DNA of 40,208 bases from Aeolococcus sp035552595 (lineage in GTDB: Bacteria; Chloroflexota; Dormibacteria; Aeolococcales; Aeolococcaceae), in assembly GCA_035552595.1 (NCBI GenBank), contig DASZKZ010000059.1, forward strand, positions 1 to 40,208, in the 5' to 3' direction. This document shows, piece by piece, positions 1 to 7,300 of this stretch; the first letter of the stretch is position 1; each line of letters opens with the position of its first letter. The notes below the pieces were generated by a model. That model was given only the letters and a program-made list of their open reading frames with translations, was not told the origin of the DNA and did no database searches. A program made the position numbers and the translations under genes.

Positions 1-882
1 CTCGTCACCTTCCCGCGTTTCGAGGTGCTCGACCGGCACGGCTTCGTCGACGTCAACATCACCCTCGCCAAGCGCCTGCTCGTGCCCGTCGAGGAGATGC
101 GTGCCACCATGCCGGAGTCGGCCGCGACAGCCCTCAGCCGCATGGTCATGAGCCGGTACGTCGGCGTGCTCTTCGGCATCATGGCGCAGCGCGTGCTCGG
201 CCAGTACGACCCGGTGCTGAGCATCGGCCCACCCGCCGACGCCGGCACGCCGGCGCTCTACCTCGTCGAGCCGAACATCGACGGGTTCGCGCGCATGGCG
301 CGGGCTCCGATCGAACCGCTGCGCAGGTGGCTCATCCTCCACGAGCTCACCCACGCGTGGCAGTTCGGCGAGCACCCCTGGCTGCGTGAGCACCTGGTGG
401 GGATGATGGAGTCGATGATCCGCAGCAGCCTCGCTCACGCCGCCGGCGATGGCGGCGGCAAGCCGCCCAGCGCGCGCCAGCTGGTCGAGCGCCTGCCCGA
501 GGCGGTGCGCACCCAGCTCCGCGGGATCGCTCGCCTCCAGGCGGTGATGAGCGTGCTCGAGGGCTACGCCAACTTCGTGATGCACCGCGTCGGTCGCCAG
601 CATCTCGACCACTTCGACGAGCTCGAGGCGGCCTTCGCGCGCCGCCGCGCCCAGCGCACCGTCGTGGAGCGCGCTGTTCTAGCCATCACCGGCATCAACA
701 TGAAGATGCGCCAGTACGAGGTGGGCGAGCGCTTCTGTGACGCCGCCGCCGCGGCCGGCGGGGTGAGCCTGCTCAACCGCGTCTGGGAGGGTGCGGAGAT
801 GATGCCCACGCCGGCGGAGCTGCGCGCGCCCGACCTCTGGATCGCGCGTGCCCGGCGTGGCGCGGAGCCGCTGCCGGGCTGA
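1..882 (+). CDS. F420-associated zinc-dependent metalloprotease-like protein (DUF2342 family), 5' truncated
   Basis: The reading frame is open from base 1, so the true start lies upstream of the window; a GTG at 25 is only an internal codon. The protein has the zincin signature HELTH (HExxH) followed by AWQF, about 107 residues after that GTG, and a largely helical remainder. This matches the DUF2342 family, which is known to co-occur with coenzyme F420 biosynthesis genes in actinobacteria; its substrate is unknown. The F420 genes cofC, cofD and cofE lie about 11 kb downstream, consistent with that association. The C-terminal end is complete (TGA at 880-882) and converges on the Fur-family gene with a gap of 33 bases. 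Family assignment is confident, enzymatic activity is inferred from the motif only. Confidence 0.85.
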   Translation, partial: LVTFPRFEVLDRHGFVDVNITLAKRLLVPVEEMRATMPESAATALSRMVMSRYVGVLFGIMAQRVLGQYDPVLSIGPPADAGTPALYLVEPNIDGFARMARAPIEPLRRWLILHELTHAWQFGEHPWLREHLVGMMESMIRSSLAHAAGDGGGKPPSARQLVERLPEAVRTQLRGIARLQAVMSVLEGYANFVMHRVGRQHLDHFDELEAAFARRRAQRTVVERAVLAITGINMKMRQYEVGERFCDAAAAAGGVSLLNRVWEGAEMMPTPAELRAPDLWIARARRGAEPLPG

Positions 883-915
883 TCGCCCGCCTCGGCGGCG
901 ATCGTCGACCCCGCG

Positions 916-1314
916 CTACGCGGTCCGTCCGGCGCACTCCGAGCAGGTGCCGACGATCTCCACGGTGTGGCGGACGTCGACGAAGCCCTCGGCGGCTGCC
1001 ACCGCCTCGGCCCACATCTCGACCGCAGGGCCGGAGAGCTCGAGGGTCCGGCCGCAGATGCGGCACACCAGGTGATGGTGATGCACCTCGCTGCGACAGC
1101 GCCGGTACAGCGTTTCGCCGTCCTCGGTGCGCATCGTGTCGACGGCTCCGCTCTCTGCGAGTGCGCGGAGGTTGTTGTAGACGGTGGTCAGACCGATCCG
1201 GGCGTTGCCCGCCCGGAGCTGCGCGTGGAGGTCCTGGGCGCTGCGGAAGTCGGTGCAGCCGGCGAGGAGCTCGTCGAGAGCGCGCTGCTGTCGCGTGCTG
1301 CGTTGCCTGTCCAT
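916..1314 (-). CDS. zur: Fur-family metalloregulator, Zur-like
   Basis: A 132-residue Fur-family repressor. It has an N-terminal winged helix (about residues 8-72, with the TTVYNNLRAL recognition region), a four-histidine metal-binding stretch at 78-81, and the structural Cys4 zinc site formed by C84/C87 and C124/C127. The frame extends further upstream, but the ATG at 1314 places the protein at normal Fur length and follows a good -10 box. It is divergent from a znuA-znuC-znuB type transporter, with a palindrome in the shared promoter region, so zinc-responsive repression of itself and the transporter is the likely role. Manganese or another metal cannot be excluded from sequence alone. An ATG at 1332 would add six residues but lies inside the -10 region. 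Confidence 0.85.
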   Translation of the reverse strand: MDRQRSTRQQRALDELLAGCTDFRSAQDLHAQLRAGNARIGLTTVYNNLRALAESGAVDTMRTEDGETLYRRCRSEVHHHHLVCRICGRTLELSGPAVEMWAEAVAAAEGFVDVRHTVEIVGTCSECAGRTA

Positions 1315-1322
1315 GGTCTGCG

Positions 1323-1328
1323 ATGATA
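1323..1328 (-). promoter_or_regulatory. Extended -10 box of the Fur-family gene
   Basis: Read on the minus strand this is TATCAT preceded by TGC, an extended -10 element. It ends 8 bases before the ATG at 1314, so the transcript would have almost no leader. The palindrome at 1339-1353 lies immediately upstream. Confidence 0.5.
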
Positions 1329-1338
1329 GCATCTGTAA

Positions 1339-1353
1339 CGGGAACCATTCCCG
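1339..1353. promoter_or_regulatory. Putative Zur/Fur operator palindrome
   Basis: A perfect inverted repeat, CGGGAA-CCA-TTCCCG, in the 93-base divergent promoter region between the Fur-family gene and znuA. It sits just upstream of the repressor's -10 box, where a bound repressor would block RNA polymerase in both directions. The architecture resembles Zur/Fur boxes but is more GC-rich than the classical sites. The assignment is inferred from position and symmetry. Confidence 0.6.
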
Positions 1354-1407
1354 ATAAGACTGGCCACGGCCGCCCCCTCGGACCGCAGACCTCACCGGAG
1401 ACCTCAG

Positions 1408-2325
1408 ATGTGCAAGCGCAGACCCCCCCGCCACGCGTCCATGACCGCCGGGATTGCCCTTCTGGCCCTGAGCCTGCTGGCCGCCTGCGGCTCGAGCCCG
1501 AGCGCCGCCACTGCCGGCGGCCGCCTCAACGTGGTCGCCGCCGAGAACTTCTGGGGCGACATCACCAGCCAGATCGGGGGCAGCCACGTGAGCGTGACGT
1601 CGATCATCACCGACCCCAACGCCGATCCCCATTCCTACGAGACCAATCCCCGCGACGCGGCGGCGCTGAGCGGCGCCACGCTGGTGATCGAGAACGGCGC
1701 CAAGTACGACACCTTCGTCGGCAAGCTACTCAGCACCAACCCCAACGCCGGCCGGGACGTGCTGACCATCGCCACCGTGGTCGGCGTCAGCGGCGACAAC
1801 CCCAATCCGCACCTCTGGTACAACCCTCTGTACGTGACCACGGCCGCTCGCGCCATCGAATCGCACCTGGCGAGCCACGACCCGGGCGACGCGGCAACGT
1901 TCGCGGCCAACCTCCAGACATTTCTGAGCGCGTACCAGCCCTACATCGACGCCGTGCAGGCGATCAAGACGAGGTACAGCGACACGCCGATCGCCTACAC
2001 GGAGCGTGTGGCCGGCTACCTGGTGAACGCCGCGGGCCTGCGGCTGGCCACGCCTGCCAGCTTCGCGCAGTCCATCGAGGACGGCAACGATCCGGCTCCC
2101 GCCGACGTCGCGGCGATGGACGCGGCCATGACGGGAAGGCTTGTCAAGGTCCTCCTCTACAACGCTCAGGTGACCAGCCCGGTGACCCAGAGCGTCAAGT
2201 CCCTGGCCAGCTCCAACGGCATCCCGGTGGTGGGGGTCGCCGAGACCATCCCGTCGGGGCAGCACACCTTCCAGTCCTGGCAGATCGCCCAGGCCAGGGC
2301 AATCCTGGCGGCCCTGGGAGGGTGA
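1408..2325 (+). CDS. znuA: Metal ABC transporter substrate-binding lipoprotein (ZnuA-like)
   Basis: A 305-residue cluster A-I solute-binding protein. A lipoprotein signal peptide ends in the lipobox LLAAC at about residue 28, so the mature protein is anchored to the outer face of the membrane. Likely metal ligands are the His of DPHSYE, the His of NPHLWYNP, the Glu of TERVAGYL and the Glu of VAETIPSG. The long His-rich loop of classical ZnuA is absent. The stop codon overlaps the GTG start of the ATPase gene (GTGA), so the three transporter genes form one operon. Zinc is the favoured substrate because of the neighbouring Zur-like gene; manganese is the alternative. Confidence 0.85.
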   Translation: MCKRRPPRHASMTAGIALLALSLLAACGSSPSAATAGGRLNVVAAENFWGDITSQIGGSHVSVTSIITDPNADPHSYETNPRDAAALSGATLVIENGAKYDTFVGKLLSTNPNAGRDVLTIATVVGVSGDNPNPHLWYNPLYVTTAARAIESHLASHDPGDAATFAANLQTFLSAYQPYIDAVQAIKTRYSDTPIAYTERVAGYLVNAAGLRLATPASFAQSIEDGNDPAPADVAAMDAAMTGRLVKVLLYNAQVTSPVTQSVKSLASSNGIPVVGVAETIPSGQHTFQSWQIAQARAILAALGG

Positions 2326-3149
2326 GCCCGGCCCCCCCCGCCATCCAGCTGCGCGGCGCGGCACTTCGTTTCGGCGACCGGACTCTGTGGGGGGACCTGA
2401 CACTGGAGGCCGCCCCTGGTGAGTTCCTCGCGGTGCTCGGCCCCAACGGGTCGGGAAAGACGAGCCTGCTCAAGGTTCTTCTCGGTCTCCAGGAACTCTC
2501 CGAGGGGACTGTCGAGGTGGGCGGACGCACGCCGCGGCGCGGAAGCAGCGCGGTCGGGTACATCCCCCAGCAGAGGTCGTTCGACCGCGACCTGCCCCTG
2601 CGCGGCCGTGACCTCGTCCGGCTCGGCCTGGACGGTCACCGCTGGGGCATCGGCCTGTCGCGCCGCGCCACCTCCGTGGTCGACGGGGTCATCGAAGCGG
2701 TCGGCGCCCGGACGTACGCGGATGCGCCCATCGGGCTGCTCTCCGGGGGCGAGCAGCAGCGTTTGCGGATCGCCCAGGCGCTCCTCGGCGACCCCCGGGT
2801 GCTGCTCTGCGACGAGCCCCTCCTCTCCCTCGACCTGCAACATCAGCAGGCGGTCAGCGCCCTGATCGACAGGCGGCGCCGAGAGGCGGACACCGCGGTC
2901 GTGTTCGTGTCCCATGAGGTCAACCCCATCCTCCCCATGGTCGACCGCGTTCTCTACCTGGTGGGCGGGAGATGGGCGGTGGGAACGCCCGACGAGGTGA
3001 TGACCAGCGAGCGCCTCTCCGCGCTGTACGGCACCGAGGTCGACGTCCTCCGAGTGCGCGGGCGGATCGTGGTGGTCGGTGCCCCCGATGATGCTCACGG
3101 CGAGAAGGGTGGCCACCACCATCACCACGACGAGGCGGGCAGCACCTGA
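2322..3149 (+). CDS. znuC: Metal ABC transporter ATPase (ZnuC-like) with His-rich C-terminus
   Basis: A 275-residue ABC ATPase. Visible motifs are Walker A GPNGSGKTS (about residue 40), signature LSGGEQQR, Walker B VLLCDEPLL and the switch histidine in VFVSHE. The GTG at 2322 overlaps the znuA stop, and the domain starts a few residues later, which fixes the start; the frame happens to stay open far upstream but that part is antisense or overlapping noise. The last 20 residues contain HGEKGG, five consecutive histidines and Asp-Glu, a plausible cytoplasmic metal-binding tail not needed for ATPase function. It should energise the permease encoded next, which begins on its stop codon (TGATG). 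Confidence 0.88.
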   Translation: MSPAPPAIQLRGAALRFGDRTLWGDLTLEAAPGEFLAVLGPNGSGKTSLLKVLLGLQELSEGTVEVGGRTPRRGSSAVGYIPQQRSFDRDLPLRGRDLVRLGLDGHRWGIGLSRRATSVVDGVIEAVGARTYADAPIGLLSGGEQQRLRIAQALLGDPRVLLCDEPLLSLDLQHQQAVSALIDRRRREADTAVVFVSHEVNPILPMVDRVLYLVGGRWAVGTPDEVMTSERLSALYGTEVDVLRVRGRIVVVGAPDDAHGEKGGHHHHHDEAGST

Positions 3150-3985
3150 TGGGCCTGTGGTTCTACCTCGAGCAGCCCTTCGCTCAGCACGCCCTGCTCG
3201 CGGGCACGCTGGTGGCAGTCACCAGCGGCCTCATCGGGCCCTTCATCGTCACCCGCCGGATGGCCTTCGCCGTCCACGGAACCGCCGAGCTCTCCTTCAC
3301 GGGAGCGGCCGCCGGCCTGGTGGTGGTGGGCGACCCCGTGGCCGGCGCCCTCGCCGGATCGCTGGTCGTCGCCGGCGCCATCGGGGTCCTGGGCGTGCGC
3401 GAGCGCGAGCGAGACTCGGCGATCGGGGTGATCCTCGCCTTCGGACTTGGCGCCGGCGTCTACCTGCTCAGCCTCTACCACGGCTTCGCCACCGAGGCCA
3501 CCAACATCCTCTTCGGCCAGATCTTTGGGGTCAGCAGTGGCCAGCTCCTCCTCCTCCTCGGCGTCGCCACCGGAGTGCTGGTGGCCATGGCCGTGCTCTA
3601 TCGGCCGCTCCTCTTCGCCTCCGTCGACCCCGAGGTGGCCGAGGCCCGCGGCGTGCGGGTGCGTCTGGTCGGGCTCCTCTTCCTCTTCGTCCTGGCGCTG
3701 ACCGTGACCGAGGCGGCGCAGATCGTCGGAACCCTTCTCGTGCTCAGCCTCGCCATCACCCCGGCCGCCGCCGCGCAGCGGCTCTCGGCTCGCCCCGCGG
3801 TGGTCACGGCCCTGTCGGTCCTCTTCGCGCTGCTGGCCTGCGACGGCGGCCTCATCGCCAGCCTGCAGAGCAACACCATCAAGGCGAGCGTGTTCGTCAC
3901 GGTGTTCAGCTTCGCCATCTACGTCGCCGTTCGCCTGGGAGCGGCCGCGCTCCGCCGCGGGCGCACCGCCCGCCCAGCGCGCTGA
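3149..3985 (+). CDS. znuB: Metal ABC transporter permease (ZnuB-like)
   Basis: A 278-residue integral membrane protein of the ABC-3 permease family, with about eight hydrophobic segments. The first segment is followed by the conserved FIVTRRMAFAVHGTAELSFTGAAAG region that contacts the ATPase and lines the pore. It is the third gene of the znuA-znuC-znuB operon and overlaps the ATPase stop codon by one base. It ends with a basic cytoplasmic tail. The role is uptake of zinc (or manganese) across the cytoplasmic membrane. Confidence 0.88.
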   Translation: MGLWFYLEQPFAQHALLAGTLVAVTSGLIGPFIVTRRMAFAVHGTAELSFTGAAAGLVVVGDPVAGALAGSLVVAGAIGVLGVRERERDSAIGVILAFGLGAGVYLLSLYHGFATEATNILFGQIFGVSSGQLLLLLGVATGVLVAMAVLYRPLLFASVDPEVAEARGVRVRLVGLLFLFVLALTVTEAAQIVGTLLVLSLAITPAAAAQRLSARPAVVTALSVLFALLACDGGLIASLQSNTIKASVFVTVFSFAIYVAVRLGAAALRRGRTARPAR

Positions 3986-3991
3986 GCGGCC

Positions 3992-4000
3992 TGGTATAGC
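3992..4000 (+). promoter_or_regulatory. Extended -10 promoter of the AtuA-type gene
   Basis: TGG followed by TATAGC is an extended -10 element. The expected transcription start near 4007 is about 12 bases before the ATG at 4019. No convincing -35 hexamer is seen. Confidence 0.4.
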
Positions 4001-4018
4001 TGGGGCCGTGATCAGGGC

Positions 4019-5389
4019 ATGAGGTCGGTTCGTATCGGCGCCGGCCAAGGCTTCTACGGCGACAGCCCCGACGGCGCTGTCGCGGTGGCCGAGCGTGGCG
4101 GCGTCTCCTACATCTGCTGTGACGCGCTCGCCGAGCTCACCATGGCCATCCTCCAGCGCGACCGGCTGCGCGATCCCGGCCGAGGCTTCGCCAGCGATCT
4201 TCCCGCATTCCTGCGCGCGCTGCTCCCGGTGGCGCGGGAACATGGCATCCGCATCATCACCAACGCTGGCGGCATCAACCCCGCCGCCGCCGCCGCCGCC
4301 GCGCGCCAGGTGGCCGCCGAGCTGGGCATGCCGGGCCTGCGCGTGGCCACCGTCAGCGGCGATGACCTGAGCGCGCGCATCGACGAGCTGCGCGACGGTG
4401 GTGTCGACCTCCGCAACATGGACACCGGCGCCGACGTCGGCTCGATCCGCGACCGCATCGTGTTCGGTGTCGCCTACCTCGGGGCTGGGCCTGTCGTCGA
4501 GGCCCTGGAGCGCGGCGCCGACGTGGTCGTCACCGGCCGCGTGGCCGACGCGTCGCTGTTCGTGGCGCCGCTGGTGCACGAGCTGGGCTGGGCCTGGGAC
4601 GACTGGGACCGGCTGGCCACCGGGGTCGTGCTCGGCCACCTCATGGAATGCTCCGGGCAGGCCACCGGGGGCAACTTCAGCGGTGACTGGTGGAACATTC
4701 CCGACCTCGACCGCATCGGCTACCCGGTGTGCGAGGTCGCCGAGGACGGCTCCGCGCTGCTCACCAAGCCGCCCGGCACGGGGGGACGGGTGAGCGTGGA
4801 CACCGTCGCCGAGCAGCTCCTCTACGAGGTGCTCGACCCCCGGCGCTATCTCAACCCCGATGTCGTCGCCGACTTCACCACGGTACGCCTCGCCGAGGCG
4901 GGCGCCGACACCGTCTCGGTCAGCGGGGTGCGAGGGAGCCCGCGACCGGAACAGCTCAAGGCCATCCTCGGCTACCTCGACGGCTGGCTGGGCGCGGCCA
5001 CGATCGCCTACTCCTGGCCGGATGCCCTGGCCAAGGCACGCCACGCCGCGCTGCTCATCGACCGCCTCGCCGAGCGCGCCGGACTGGTGCCCCTCGAGCA
5101 GGTCACCGAGCTCATCGGGGTGGACTCGCTGCACGGTGACGCGGCCGACATGGGCGGCGCCGCCGATGCCAACGAGGTGACCCTGCGAGTTGCCGGACGG
5201 TTCGCCACGGAGGCGGAGGCGCGCCGCTTCCCGCGGCTGGCGACGCCGCTGGCCCTCAACGGGCCCCCCTTCATCGGCGGTGCATCGACGCCGCAGCCGC
5301 CGCGAGCGCTGCTCAGCGTCTGGCCCACCCTGGTCCCGCGCGAGCGCGTCGAAGGGGCCGTCGCGGTGACCGTCGAGGCGGCGGGATGA
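4019..5389 (+). CDS. AtuA-type acyl-CoA/terpene-utilisation protein (DUF1446)
   Basis: A 456-residue member of the acyclic terpene utilisation AtuA core family. The N-terminus carries the family pattern MRSVRIGAGQGFYGDSPD and a glycine-rich TNAGGINP segment; the middle has VVVTGRVADASLFVAPLVHELGW and CSGQATGGNF. AtuA is required for citronellol/geraniol catabolism in Pseudomonas, but its biochemical step is unproven and most homologues sit with acyl-CoA or propanoate-type genes. Here it is followed by the small AtuA-like partner domain as a separate gene overlapping by four bases (ATGA). No carboxylase or other atu genes are adjacent, so the pathway is undetermined. Confidence 0.82.
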   Translation: MRSVRIGAGQGFYGDSPDGAVAVAERGGVSYICCDALAELTMAILQRDRLRDPGRGFASDLPAFLRALLPVAREHGIRIITNAGGINPAAAAAAARQVAAELGMPGLRVATVSGDDLSARIDELRDGGVDLRNMDTGADVGSIRDRIVFGVAYLGAGPVVEALERGADVVVTGRVADASLFVAPLVHELGWAWDDWDRLATGVVLGHLMECSGQATGGNFSGDWWNIPDLDRIGYPVCEVAEDGSALLTKPPGTGGRVSVDTVAEQLLYEVLDPRRYLNPDVVADFTTVRLAEAGADTVSVSGVRGSPRPEQLKAILGYLDGWLGAATIAYSWPDALAKARHAALLIDRLAERAGLVPLEQVTELIGVDSLHGDAADMGGAADANEVTLRVAGRFATEAEARRFPRLATPLALNGPPFIGGASTPQPPRALLSVWPTLVPRERVEGAVAVTVEAAG

Positions 5390-5751
5390 GCCGCCAGGTT
5401 CGCCTCGCGGACATCGCCCGGGCACGGTGCGGGGACAAGGGGGACCTCGCCAACGTGGCCGTCTTCGCGCCCTCGGACGAGCTCTATGCGGTGCTTCTCC
5501 GGGAGGTCACCGCCGAGCGCGTCCGCGCCCACTTCGGCAGGTTCGTGCACGGCCGGGTGGAGCGTTTCGAGGTGGCCAACGTACGCGCGCTCAACTTCGT
5601 CCTCCACGAAGCCCTCGGTGGGGGCGCCTCGCGCTCGCTGCGGAGCGACCCGCTCGGCAAGTCGTTGGGCTCCCTGATGCTGCGCCTGCGGATCACGCTG
5701 ACCGACGAGGAGGCGGACGCAGCGCCGCCGCCCCGGGCACCGCCGCCCTGA
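5386..5751 (+). CDS. AtuA-like ferredoxin-fold partner protein
   Basis: A 121-residue protein matching the small domain that follows the AtuA core, beginning VRLADIARARCGDKGDLANVAV, a hallmark with Cys-Gly-Asp-Lys-Gly-Asp. The ATG overlaps the TGA of the upstream AtuA-type gene, implying translational coupling and a complex between the two products. In some relatives the two domains are a single polypeptide; here they are clearly split without damage. Function beyond association with AtuA is unknown. Confidence 0.8.
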   Translation: MSRQVRLADIARARCGDKGDLANVAVFAPSDELYAVLLREVTAERVRAHFGRFVHGRVERFEVANVRALNFVLHEALGGGASRSLRSDPLGKSLGSLMLRLRITLTDEEADAAPPPRAPPP

Positions 5752-5762
5752 AGCTGCGGCGC

Positions 5763-6308
5763 TCAGATCCTCTTCAGCACCTGGCCACGGCGGCGCTCGT
5801 ACTCCCCGGCGCTGATCTGCCCGTGATGGCGCAGACCACGCAGGCCGCGGATCTCGCTGAGCAGATCGACGAGCGGGGCGTCGTGGCGCGGTGCCGGCCG
5901 GCGTCCGTTATCGCTGGCGGCACGGGGCGCCCTGGTGTCCCAGCTGCGCAGGAAGAACACCGCCTTGAGGGCGTGGTACGGGAGCGCGTAGATGTCGGCG
6001 CGGTTCACCTCGGGGGTGATCAGCTCCAGGATCATGCCGTGCCGGTGTCGCCGGGGAGGAGTGCGCAGCAGGCCGGCGACCACCTCTCCGTCCCAGAAGT
6101 GGAGGGCCACCTTGCGCAGCAGGTGGTCGGGGATCGCCCGGGTGACCCGCTGGCGGCGCAGCAGCACACGCTGCACCGAGGCGAGGGGCACGATCGCCGC
6201 CTGGGCGCGGTCGCTGGGAAGGTCGAAGGTGAAGTCGAAGTCGGTGCGGTCGAGGTCGATGTCCGGGGTGGTTCCCTCCGCGACCTCGTGGTCGGCAAAG
6301 CGAACCAT
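5763..6308 (-). CDS. Uncharacterised two-repeat protein with SHOCT-like C-terminus
   Basis: A 181-residue soluble protein. Two copies of a small beta-rich unit are visible: residues 1-50 start MVRFADHEVAEG and residues about 71-120 start VALHFWDGEVVAG, both matching a V-x-F-x-D-x-E-V-x-x-G pattern, and the second ends LPYHALKAVFFLRSWD. The pattern resembles DUF6982-type domains, an assignment from memory that needs a profile search. The last 36 residues (LVDLLSEIRGLRGLRHHGQISAGEYERRR) look like a short SHOCT oligomerisation helix pair. The frame stays open to 6578, but that part overlaps the divergent sigma gene and is low-complexity; the ATG at 6308 starts the first repeat. Function unknown. 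Confidence 0.65.
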   Translation of the reverse strand: MVRFADHEVAEGTTPDIDLDRTDFDFTFDLPSDRAQAAIVPLASVQRVLLRRQRVTRAIPDHLLRKVALHFWDGEVVAGLLRTPPRRHRHGMILELITPEVNRADIYALPYHALKAVFFLRSWDTRAPRAASDNGRRPAPRHDAPLVDLLSEIRGLRGLRHHGQISAGEYERRRGQVLKRI

Positions 6309-6470
6309 CACCCGGCGGCCGCCGCCGCTGTCCGCGCGTCGCCGTGTCGGCACCTCTGTTCCCTTCCGACGCTCCAGCCGGCCTCCGCCGGGTTCCTCGA
6401 TCTGGCGCCCCGTCTCTGTAGACGTCCGGGTGGGGCAAACCTTGCATCGGGGTGGCCGGTGAGGCGTCTG

Positions 6471-6476
6471 TATACT
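6471..6476 (+). promoter_or_regulatory. -10 box of the ECF sigma gene
   Basis: TATACT, five of six matches to the bacterial -10 consensus, ending 16 bases upstream of the ATG at 6493. No -35 hexamer is seen at the usual distance. Confidence 0.45.
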
Positions 6477-6492
6477 TGCGTCGATCGGGGCA

Positions 6493-7296
6493 ATGGAGGC
6501 ATCCTGCCGAAGGAGGGGCACGATCACGGAACGCGGTGACGGAGGGGTGCCTGCTTCCGACGATCTGGTGCTGATCACCGCCTACCTGGCCGGGGACGCG
6601 GGCTCCTTCGACATCCTCTTCCAGCGCTACCACGCGCGCGTGCGGGCCGTGTGCCTCCGCTACGTCGGTGAGGAGTCCCAGGCCGAGGACCTCGTCCAGG
6701 AGACGTTCTTCCGGGTGATCCGCGCGCTCGCCCGCGTCGATCAGAGCTTCAACTTCGGCGCCTGGGTGCACCGCATCGCCGTCAACATCTGCCAGGACGA
6801 GCTGCGCCGCCGCAGCCGCCGCGCCCTCCACATCGACCAGCGCGGCGGGGACCCCGAGGAGGCCATGCTCAAGGTCGCCGACCGCGACCGCTCGGGCCAC
6901 CCCGAGGACGCACTGGAGATGAGCAGCCTGCGCCAGCTGGTCTGGGACGTCGCCAAGAAGCTCCCGGAGCGGCAGCGCATGGTGCTGACTCTTCGCGAGC
7001 TCCAGGGCCTGTCGTACGCCTCCATCGCGCGCTTCATGGGCACCACGGAAGCCGCCGTCGAGACCCTCCTCCACCGCGCCCGCAAGCGGTTCAAGGCCGA
7101 GTACCTCCGCCTGGAGAGCCCGCCCGAGGAGGGCACCAGCTGCGCCGAGATGGCGTTCCTGGTGACCCGCGGGCGGCTCGGCGCGAGCGAGCAGCGGGAG
7201 GCGGTCGAGCACCTGGAGACCTGCGCGCTCTGCCGCGACGCCTATCAGGGCTCGGCGCTGAGCGCCGCCGCCGGGCAGGCGGTGGTCCCGGCATAA
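6493..7296 (+). CDS. ECF-type RNA polymerase sigma factor with C-terminal zinc-finger domain
   Basis: A 267-residue sigma-70 family factor. Region 2 spans about residues 25-100 (QAEDLVQETFFRVIRAL, then WVHRIAVNICQDELRRRSRR), and region 4 spans about 143-203 (KLPERQRMVLTLRELQGLSYASIA, helix-turn-helix). A C-terminal extension (about 212-267) holds C217 and H240-x3-C244-x2-C247, the pattern of anti-sigma zinc-binding domains, so a self-contained zinc finger replaces or supplements a separate anti-sigma factor. No anti-sigma gene is adjacent. The start is uncertain: the ATG at 6493 lacks a Shine-Dalgarno, whereas AAGGAGG at 6510-6516 is ideally spaced before an in-frame ATC codon at 6523; the conserved region begins only at residue 24. 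Glycerate kinase follows after 4 bases. Confidence 0.85.
   Translation: MEASCRRRGTITERGDGGVPASDDLVLITAYLAGDAGSFDILFQRYHARVRAVCLRYVGEESQAEDLVQETFFRVIRALARVDQSFNFGAWVHRIAVNICQDELRRRSRRALHIDQRGGDPEEAMLKVADRDRSGHPEDALEMSSLRQLVWDVAKKLPERQRMVLTLRELQGLSYASIARFMGTTEAAVETLLHRARKRFKAEYLRLESPPEEGTSCAEMAFLVTRGRLGASEQREAVEHLETCALCRDAYQGSALSAAAGQAVVPA
6510..6516 (+). promoter_or_regulatory. Perfect Shine-Dalgarno inside the annotated sigma-factor N-terminus
   Basis: AAGGAGG lies 6 bases upstream of an in-frame ATC codon (6523-6525). No ATG, GTG or TTG in the sigma frame is correctly spaced behind it (the in-frame GTG at 6547 is 30 bases away). It may mark a rare ATC start. Confidence 0.35.
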
Positions 7297-7300
7297 CCGG

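Noticed and set aside
1161..2321. Upstream extension of the ABC ATPase frame and many long antisense frames (for example opposite AtuA, ccr, the mutase, the DHA2 exporter and gyrB)
   Set aside because: These are low-complexity Arg/Gly/Pro/His-rich translations caused by very high GC at third codon positions; each overlaps a gene with clear family motifs.
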